A stretch of 6,905 nt of DNA, taken from contig JASLJD010000097.1 in assembly GCA_030152625.1 (NCBI GenBank), positions 1 to 6,905 on the forward strand, given 5' to 3'. Under the pieces are notes generated by a model. That model had not been told where the DNA came from and did no database searches. It was given only the letters and a program-made list of their open reading frames with translations. The translations under genes were made by a program, and so were the position numbers. The DNA comes from Erysipelothrix sp. (GTDB lineage Bacteria > Bacillota_I > Bacilli_A > Erysipelotrichales > Erysipelotrichaceae). Shown in pieces: positions 1 through 4,415 of the stretch (position 1 is the first letter of the stretch; each line of letters opens with the position of its first letter).

Positions 1-367
1 CTTGAAAATATGGGTCATCCATATTTTCAAACATCATAATGAACATATCCGAGACTTCTTTGACAGCAAATTCTGCATTCACTGTTTCTTCCTTGATTTT
101 ATCCTCGATTTGTCCAATGAATTCTGGGTCTTGGGTAAACATCAAGTGTGCATCAAAAATGGCAAGTTCTTCTGCCCGAAGGCGGTCTTTGGCCTTTTCT
201 TTGATCGTCTCAATATCCTTTTGGCTTGCTTTGATCGCCTGATCTAAACGTGCCAACTCCTCTTCAATTGAATTTGCTTTCTTTTCCTCTACTTCAAGCT
301 TCGGGTGGGATAACTTAAAAACTTTTGAAACCGCTACACCAGCCGATGCTGCTATTCCTTTAATCAT
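1..367 (-). CDS. ptsI: Phosphoenolpyruvate-protein phosphotransferase (PTS Enzyme I), N-terminal part
   Basis: Enzyme I takes phosphate from PEP and passes it to HPr, the first step of the cytoplasmic sugar phosphotransferase relay. I translated the minus strand from the ATG at 365-367: 122 codons are visible before the window edge. The protein opens with MIKGIAASAGVAVSKVF, the classic Enzyme I start. It continues through a Glu/Lys-rich helical stretch (residues 24-62, the HPr-binding helical region of the family), then EELAIFDAHLMFTQDPEF (66-83) and a NAEFAVKEVSDMF stretch (95-107), all typical of the family. The full protein is usually about 570 residues, and the active-site His (near residue 190) lies outside the window, so catalytic competence cannot be judged. 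An AAGGAG ribosome site at 375-380 fixes the start. Normally ptsH sits just upstream; here a divergent tRNA does, so ptsI has its own promoter. Identity is near certain. Confidence 0.95.
   Translation of the reverse strand, partial: MIKGIAASAGVAVSKVFKLSHPKLEVEEKKANSIEEELARLDQAIKASQKDIETIKEKAKDRLRAEELAIFDAHLMFTQDPEFIGQIEDKIKEETVNAEFAVKEVSDMFIMMFENMDDPYFQ
2..30. repeat. Perfect 12-bp inverted repeat inside ptsI
   Basis: TTGAAAATATGG (2-13) and CCATATTTTCAA (19-30) are perfect reverse complements around a 5-base centre. The repeat encodes residues of the FENMDDPYFQ stretch of Enzyme I (about 113-122). It could form an AT-rich hairpin in the ptsI mRNA, or be chance favoured by the protein sequence. 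No T-run follows it, so it is not an intrinsic terminator. Confidence 0.6.
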
Positions 368-374
368 CTGCAAT

Positions 375-380
375 CTCCTT
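375..380 (-). promoter_or_regulatory. Ribosome binding site of ptsI
   Basis: AAGGAG on the minus strand, seven bases before the ATG at 365-367. It settles the start codon of the partial ptsI gene, for which there is no full-length protein in the window. Confidence 0.85.
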
Positions 381-402
381 CCTTCTCTGTACATACAAGG
401 TA

Positions 403-431
403 ATTTTATCATTATTCGAAGCATATTTCAA
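403..431 (-). promoter_or_regulatory. Sigma-A-type promoter of ptsI
   Basis: On the minus strand the -35 TTGAAA (426-431) and -10 TAAAAT (403-408) are separated by exactly 17 bases. Transcription would start near 396, giving a leader of about 30 bases that carries the AAGGAG ribosome site at 375-380. Upstream of the -35 lie T/A-tracts (430-448) that could act as an UP element. I saw no convincing cre (CcpA) site in the leader or promoter. Confidence 0.75.
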
Positions 432-468
432 AAAAATCTTAAAAAAAACATGCATTTTGTACGATTTA

Positions 469-477
469 TGTTATAAT
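469..477 (+). promoter_or_regulatory. Extended -10 promoter of tRNA-Ser
   Basis: A perfect TATAAT at 472-477 is preceded by TG at 469-470 with one base between, the extended -10 motif. At the usual 16-18 base spacing (about 448-455) there is no good -35 hexamer. The A-tracts at 430-436 and 441-448 may compensate as an UP element. Initiation 6-8 bases downstream would fall at about 484-486, only a few bases before the mature tRNA 5' end at 489. Confidence 0.75.
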
Positions 478-488
478 TAAATTTGCTT

Positions 489-578
489 GGAGAAGTACCC
501 AAGAGGCTGAAGGGGTCGGTCTCGAAAACCGATAGGAGCTTTTGGCTCGCGAGGGTTCAAATCCCTCCTTCTCCGCCA
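489..578 (+). tRNA. tRNA-Ser, anticodon CGA (reads UCG)
   Basis: A complete class II tRNA cloverleaf. The acceptor stem GGAGAAG (489-495) pairs perfectly with CTTCTCC (568-574), followed by discriminator G575 and an encoded CCA (576-578). The D stem is CCC/GGG (498-500 with 512-514). The anticodon stem is TCGGT/ACCGA (516-520 with 528-532), with loop CTCGAAA and anticodon CGA at 523-525. The long variable arm (GAGC/GCTC at 536-539 and 545-548) is the serine hallmark and the main recognition element for SerRS. The T arm is GAGGG-TTCAAAT-CCCTC (551-567). It stands alone with its own promoter and terminator. A CGA tRNA is a helper for UCG codons, which a UGA tRNA could also wobble-read. Confidence 0.97.
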
Positions 579-591
579 ATAATTCATTTAA

Positions 592-628
592 AAAACCACT
601 TTGTTTTGTAAAGTGGTTTTCTTTTTGT
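592..628. terminator. Bidirectional intrinsic terminator between tRNA-Ser and the oxidoreductase gene
   Basis: A perfect 11-bp stem, AAAACCACTTT (592-602) with AAAGTGGTTTT (610-620), has a 7-base loop. On the plus strand it is followed by a T-rich run (622-630), which would stop tRNA-Ser transcription. On the minus strand the sequence beyond the hairpin is also U-rich, so it can end the oxidoreductase transcript, whose stop codon is at 630-632. The T-run overlaps the end of that gene. Confidence 0.85.
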
Positions 629-629
629 T

Positions 630-1193
630 TTAAAGGAGCTTATCGATTTCTTCAAGAAGTTTTTCCCGACGATCTTTTTCATGAACTTGTTCACAGTGAA
701 GCCATTTTTGTTCTTGTGATCCCATAAAGCCCATGATGCCATTTAAGTAAAGATTCGTAATGGGGTCCCCCATTGCCTCAAGATTATCTCGACCCATATT
801 AGCCGTTGTAATCATGATTGTGCGTTTTGTTTCAAGGAGTCCCTCCATAGGGCCTTTGTTTTCTTGGCGATACAGATGATTCTTTAAGAAAACTTTATCG
901 AAGAAACCTTTTAAAATTGCAGGTGGTCCATACCACCAGATAGGATAGATGAAAATAACTTCTTCTGCAGAGAGCAATGCTTTTGAATATTTTTCAGCGA
1001 GGGGATCTTGATAAATCCCTTCCGCAAAAGTCGACAAATCTTTTTCTTCTAAAGACGGATTAAAACCATCTTTATATAAATCAATCACTTGATAGGATTT
1101 CTCTTGTTCTTTGAGGCGTGTTTCAATATGTTCCAGAATTGCGTTATTAAAACTTCCTTCCCAAGGATGTGCAAAAATTATCAATGTATCCAT
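630..1193 (-). CDS. Flavodoxin-fold NAD(P)H oxidoreductase (quinone reductase / KefF-like, Flavodoxin_2 family)
   Basis: A predicted FMN- or FAD-binding cytoplasmic enzyme of 187 residues that moves two electrons from NAD(P)H to quinones or similar acceptors; the true substrate is unknown. After the first beta strand (TLIIFAHP) comes the flavin-phosphate loop HPWEGSFN (residues 9-16). The flavin-ring segment YPIWWYGPPAILKGFFDKVF (83-102) is the strongest family hallmark, and TTANMG (129-134) is a further flavin-side loop. Length fits the family (about 175-200). I chose the ATG at 1191-1193 because a strong AAGGAGG site lies at 1203-1209 and the protein then begins directly with the first strand; a longer reading frame back to 1244 would run through the promoter. 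It is monocistronic, between two terminators, with its own promoter and a palindrome that suggests regulation. Ion-channel ancillary (KefF), drug-quinone and azo-type reductases share this fold and cannot be told apart here. Confidence 0.9.
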   Translation of the reverse strand: MDTLIIFAHPWEGSFNNAILEHIETRLKEQEKSYQVIDLYKDGFNPSLEEKDLSTFAEGIYQDPLAEKYSKALLSAEEVIFIYPIWWYGPPAILKGFFDKVFLKNHLYRQENKGPMEGLLETKRTIMITTANMGRDNLEAMGDPITNLYLNGIMGFMGSQEQKWLHCEQVHEKDRREKLLEEIDKLL

Positions 1194-1202
1194 TTTTTTA
1201 TT

Positions 1203-1209
1203 CCTCCTT
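1203..1209 (-). promoter_or_regulatory. Ribosome binding site of the oxidoreductase gene
   Basis: AAGGAGG on the minus strand, nine bases before the ATG at 1191-1193. It decides the start against an upstream in-frame codon at 1244. It lies almost at the predicted transcription start, so the mRNA leader would be very short. Confidence 0.85.
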
Positions 1210-1215
1210 GTGATA

Positions 1216-1244
1216 AGAATATCATTTGCTTGAAATACAAGCAA
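1216..1244 (-). promoter_or_regulatory. Putative promoter of the oxidoreductase gene
   Basis: On the minus strand a -10-like TATTCT (1216-1221) is preceded by TGA, making an extended -10 (TG-N-TATTCT). A weak -35 TTGCTT (1239-1244) sits 17 bases upstream. The -35 and most of the spacer lie inside a perfect inverted repeat (1226-1244), so a repressor bound there would block RNA polymerase. Predicted initiation falls near 1208-1210. Both hexamers are imperfect, so confidence is moderate. Confidence 0.5.
1226..1244. promoter_or_regulatory. Inverted repeat, candidate operator
   Basis: A perfect 7+7 bp inverted repeat with a 5-base centre, TTGCTTG-N5-CAAGCAA, covers the -35 and spacer of the oxidoreductase promoter. 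Size and symmetry fit a dimeric winged-helix repressor of the MarR or HxlR/DUF24 kind, which often control quinone reductases in Bacillota. No regulator gene lies in the window, so the regulator's identity is inference. It has no run of T after it in either direction and does not look like a terminator. Confidence 0.5.
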
Positions 1245-1270
1245 TAAAAAAGCCCGATTTAATCGGGCTT
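1245..1270 (-). terminator. Intrinsic terminator of the phosphofructokinase gene
   Basis: AAGCCCGATT (1250-1259) and AATCGGGCTT (1261-1270) form a GC-cored stem of about 8-9 usable pairs with a tiny loop. On the minus strand it is followed by a T-run (1246-1251). It begins eight bases past the phosphofructokinase stop codon and directly abuts the candidate operator of the next gene. Confidence 0.9.
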
Positions 1271-1278
1271 GGTATCTG

Positions 1279-2511
1279 TTACTTCTTTACCTTTAAATCT
1301 TCACGTTGATAGTATGGTGTTACATGAACTGGAAGACCTTTTTCATCATAGATGATTTCTGGTTTACCAACAAGAAGTGGTGTAATATAATCTAGAGCTT
1401 CTTGTGTTACACCTGCGTAGTCTGGTAAAATCCACTCTTCTGGGAAGTTACGTACGTAGTTTGCGATATTCTTTGAATCTGTTGCTGAGTAAACAACATC
1501 ATATTCTTCAGAATCTTCACGACGATTTAAGATAACTGTTTTCCCTGTGAATTTTGGATCTACTGAACGCATATGTGCTGACATACCAAGTTGGAATGAT
1601 TCTTCCACGTCAACTTTTGATTGCTCTGTAGCGTGTGAACGTTGTGCGTTGCTAAGGTCTTGAACCTTTGCACGATCAGAAATACCTGCTTTAAGAATCA
1701 TATCACGAAGTGCAGCACCTGCTCCACCTAAGACAGCATGACCGAATGTGTCATCTTGTGATTCTTGTGCTGAGAGGTATGTTCCATCCTCATATTTGAC
1801 ACCTTCGCTAACAACGATATAGCATTTGTTTTTCTCATCAAGATGTTTTTTCACAACTTCTAAGAATTTTTCTTTGTTAAATGGTTGTTCAGGTAAGACT
1901 AAAACGTCAACAATGCCGCTTACGCATGCACTTGCTGCTAACCAACCTGCGTCACGACCCATTGTTTCCATAATGAATACGTCTTGACGTGTATAAACGG
2001 TTGAATCTAACCATGTTTGGTATGCTGTTGTTGCGATGAATTTCGCAGCAGATGCATATCCTGGACTGTGGTCCATAACCATGAGGTCGTTGTCAACAGT
2101 CTTTGGGCAACCAATGAATTGGTAACCTTCTAAGTTATTCTTTTCTGCATATTGTGTCAATGCATAGACTGTATCCATTGAGTCGTTTCCACCCGTGTAA
2201 AAGACTGTACGGATGTTGTATTTGTCGAATACTTCAAATAAGCGTTTGAAGTCCTCTTCGTTTTCACGAAGTAATTTGTAACGGCATGAGCCAAGTGCAC
2301 TGGATGGTGTTTGGCGTAAGACCTTGTTTTCAAAATCTGACATATCTGTAAGATCAACAAGTTCTTCTTCTAAAATACCTTCTACTCCGTGCAATCCTCC
2401 ATAAACTTTCTCATAAAGAGGATTCAATTGATTTGCTTTCACAATTCCCGCAACTGTTGCGTTAATGACTGATGTTGGCCCACCTGATTGGGCTACTAAA
2501 CAATTTGCCAT
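1279..2511 (-). CDS. pfp: 6-phosphofructokinase, predicted pyrophosphate-dependent
   Basis: A 410-residue cytoplasmic enzyme that phosphorylates fructose 6-phosphate to fructose 1,6-bisphosphate, the committed step of glycolysis. The phosphofructokinase fold is clear: QSGGPTSVINA (8-18, phosphate-donor loop), TGGNDSMDT (106-114), PKTVDNDL (136-143, catalytic Asp and donor-choice Lys), METMGRDAGWLAA (181-193, substrate loop) and VVSEG (233-237). In ATP enzymes such as E. coli PfkA the two donor-deciding positions are Gly (GGDGS and PGTIDND). Here they are Asp (D110) and Lys (K137), the residues known to favour PPi over ATP. The length (about 410) also fits the PPi-type family better than the 320-residue ATP enzyme. 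PPi use would make the step reversible and save ATP. Note Asn109 where many relatives have Asp. The AAGGAG at 2524-2529 lies 12 bases from the ATG, slightly long. It has its own promoter and terminator, downstream of the ABC-F gene. Fold certain; donor inferred. Confidence 0.92.
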   Translation of the reverse strand: MANCLVAQSGGPTSVINATVAGIVKANQLNPLYEKVYGGLHGVEGILEEELVDLTDMSDFENKVLRQTPSSALGSCRYKLLRENEEDFKRLFEVFDKYNIRTVFYTGGNDSMDTVYALTQYAEKNNLEGYQFIGCPKTVDNDLMVMDHSPGYASAAKFIATTAYQTWLDSTVYTRQDVFIMETMGRDAGWLAASACVSGIVDVLVLPEQPFNKEKFLEVVKKHLDEKNKCYIVVSEGVKYEDGTYLSAQESQDDTFGHAVLGGAGAALRDMILKAGISDRAKVQDLSNAQRSHATEQSKVDVEESFQLGMSAHMRSVDPKFTGKTVILNRREDSEEYDVVYSATDSKNIANYVRNFPEEWILPDYAGVTQEALDYITPLLVGKPEIIYDEKGLPVHVTPYYQREDLKVKK

Positions 2512-2542
2512 AGTCTCTATCTACTCCTTTTTTACCAACTCT

Positions 2543-2570
2543 ATTATACACAAATTTTCCAAAAATACAA
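2543..2570 (-). promoter_or_regulatory. Promoter of the phosphofructokinase gene
   Basis: On the minus strand a perfect -10 TATAAT (2543-2548) is paired with a weaker -35 TTGTAT (2565-2570) at 16 bases. Transcription would start near 2536, giving a leader of about 25 bases. It lies in the 61-base gap after the ABC-F gene. I see no terminator in that gap, so read-through from the upstream operon probably adds to expression. Confidence 0.75.
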
Positions 2571-2572
2571 AA

Positions 2573-4411
2573 TTATTTTTCTTCTAAAGCCTCACTAATT
2601 TTTAGCCACTCTTCTTCTGCTTGCGCAATCTCGTTATGAATCTCATCAATCGCCGCATTTAATTCTTCCATTTTTTCAAAATCATGGTAAAATTCCGGAT
2701 CAAAACGACTTTCGCGATGCGCCTCTAAGTCGATGGCTAAATCATCTAATATCGTTTCCAACTTTTGACGACGATTTTTCAATCGCTTGCGCTCCTCATA
2801 GCTTTGTTTCACAATTTCTTTGGCCTGTTCTTCTTGCGCTTCTTCTTGTGCTTGGTGTTCTTGAAAACTCTTTTCGCTATGATAAAGCTTACCTTTATCA
2901 ATGACTAAAAGATCTGTCGCAATCTTATCCACAAAATAGCGATCATGCGAAATAAACAAGATTGTGCCATCGTAATTTTCTAAGGCTTCTTCAAAGGCCT
3001 CGCGAGCATACAAGTCCATGTGATTGCTGGGCTCATCAAGGATTAAAAAGTTGTCCTGAGAGAGCATTAAATATAATAAGGATAGACGAACACGCTCTCC
3101 ACCCGATAAAACTTGAACCTTTTTATCAATGTCTTCACTTGTGAAAAGAAACTGTGCTAAGGCTTGGCGAATCTCTGTCAAATTTAAGTCTGGAAAGTGA
3201 TACCAAATCGCTTCCAGAACAGTTTCTTCGGGATCAAATTGATAGAGATCTTGATCAAAATAACCTAAATCAATTTGATGACCATAAAGAAAATCCCCAC
3301 CTAAAGCTGGAATCTTTTTTGCAAGAGTCTTCGCTAAGCTTGATTTCCCACTGCCATTAGCCCCCATAATTGCATAACGTCGTCCACGTTTTAAGTCGAG
3401 ATCGCATTCTAAAAGAATTTCGTCATAACCAATTTGTAAATTTCTTGCAATCAAGACATCTTGACCACCGCGTCTTCTGGAGCGAAACTGAGCTTCAAAT
3501 TGCCGCGTTTTCGCATCCCTTTGCTCTTCAAGTTGAATACGTTCGATGTATTTTTCTTTTGATTTCACAAAACCTGGCTTTGTTTGTCGGAAACGATCAA
3601 TCTGTTTTTCCAAGCGTGCGATTTCTTTTTCCACTTGGCGTTTCCTTCGGGCATCGCCTTCCATTTTTCGTTTTCGTTCGATTTGATAATGACTGTAATT
3701 TCCTTCGAAGCGAGTCGCTTGATAATCACTGATTTCTACCACAGTATTACAGACACGATCGATGAAGCGGCGATCATGTGAAATTAAGACAAGGCTTCCA
3801 TCATAGGCCTGCAGATAGCTTTCAAGCCATTCAATCGTCTCTAAATCAAGATGATTGGTCGGCTCATCTAAAAACAAAACATCGGGTTTGGATAAAAGCA
3901 GGCGAATGATCGCTAGACGTGTCATTTCACCGCCCGAAAAGCTGCGAATATCTCGTTTCAAATCATCTTGAGAAAAGCCAAAATGAGTGAGTAAGCTGTT
4001 TCTTTCATGTTCCACATCATAGCCACCACGATAAAGAAAACGTTCTTGAACCTGAGCATATTTCATCAAAGTTTCTTCAGAATGATCATCAATCATTTTC
4101 TCTTCAAGAGCCTTTAATTGTTCTTCAAGCCCTTGGAGATCTTCATAAGCAACTTGAAGATAGTCATTGAGCATGCAGGCCTTGTTTTCTCGATGAATCT
4201 GTTCCATAAAGCCCAAGCGAAGTTTTTTTCGATGCTTAATTTCTCCTGAGTCATAAGCTTCACGGCCTTCTAAAATGCGAAAAAGTGTTGTCTTACCAAC
4301 ACCATTCGCTCCCACTATGGCCATTTTATCTTTTTCTTTTATCCGTAAGTTTAAACGATCAAAAATAATTTGATCCGGATATGTTTTCACTAAATCTTTA
4401 ATTTGAATCAT
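2573..4411 (-). CDS. ABC-F family ATPase (YdiF/Uup-like, ribosome-associated)
   Basis: A soluble protein of 612 residues with two fused ATP-binding cassettes and no membrane segments; ABC-F proteins bind the ribosome near the E site and act on stalled translation. Residues are counted from the GTG at 4423, so subtract 4 for the ATG. Cassette 1: Walker A GANGVGKT (38-45), signature FSGGE (162-166), Walker B VLFLDEP (182-188), switch SHD (215-217). A basic coiled-coil interdomain linker (about 245-315) is the part that reaches toward the ribosomal peptidyl site. Cassette 2: GANGSGKS (354-361), LSGGE (439-443), LILDEP (460-465), SHD (492-494). A charged C-terminal coiled coil (about 520-612) resembles YdiF and Uup. 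All catalytic motifs look intact. I prefer the ATG at 4409-4411 because family members begin MIQIK-like and it leaves a 4-base gap after the upstream stop; the GTG lacks a ribosome site and would give 616 residues. Housekeeping is likelier than an antibiotic-resistance type, but sequence alone cannot exclude the latter. Confidence 0.93.
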   Translation of the reverse strand: MIQIKDLVKTYPDQIIFDRLNLRIKEKDKMAIVGANGVGKTTLFRILEGREAYDSGEIKHRKKLRLGFMEQIHRENKACMLNDYLQVAYEDLQGLEEQLKALEEKMIDDHSEETLMKYAQVQERFLYRGGYDVEHERNSLLTHFGFSQDDLKRDIRSFSGGEMTRLAIIRLLLSKPDVLFLDEPTNHLDLETIEWLESYLQAYDGSLVLISHDRRFIDRVCNTVVEISDYQATRFEGNYSHYQIERKRKMEGDARRKRQVEKEIARLEKQIDRFRQTKPGFVKSKEKYIERIQLEEQRDAKTRQFEAQFRSRRRGGQDVLIARNLQIGYDEILLECDLDLKRGRRYAIMGANGSGKSSLAKTLAKKIPALGGDFLYGHQIDLGYFDQDLYQFDPEETVLEAIWYHFPDLNLTEIRQALAQFLFTSEDIDKKVQVLSGGERVRLSLLYLMLSQDNFLILDEPSNHMDLYAREAFEEALENYDGTILFISHDRYFVDKIATDLLVIDKGKLYHSEKSFQEHQAQEEAQEEQAKEIVKQSYEERKRLKNRRQKLETILDDLAIDLEAHRESRFDPEFYHDFEKMEELNAAIDEIHNEIAQAEEEWLKISEALEEK

Positions 4412-4415
4412 AGGA

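Noticed and set aside
2..247. Plus-strand open frames over ptsI
   Set aside because: They are opposite-strand shadows; the minus-strand translation matches Enzyme I closely and has a ribosome site and promoter.
396..450. A cre (CcpA) site near the ptsI promoter
   Set aside because: The best stretch only loosely resembles the TGNAANCGNTTNCA-type consensus and lacks the central CG, so I did not call it.
542..727. A 61-residue plus-strand frame starting inside the tRNA
   Set aside because: It overlaps the tRNA, its terminator and the end of the oxidoreductase gene, and has no ribosome site of its own.
1194..1244. Longer start for the oxidoreductase, 17 residues upstream
   Set aside because: The extra stretch runs through the promoter, palindrome and ribosome site, and the protein's first beta strand begins at the ATG at 1191-1193.
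3370..3732. A 120-residue plus-strand frame inside the ABC-F gene
   Set aside because: It is antisense to intact ABC-F motifs and has no recognisable domain or ribosome site.
2573..4411. ABC-F gene as an antibiotic-resistance determinant
   Set aside because: The context is housekeeping and the C-terminal coiled coil is YdiF/Uup-like; resistance cannot be read from sequence alone.
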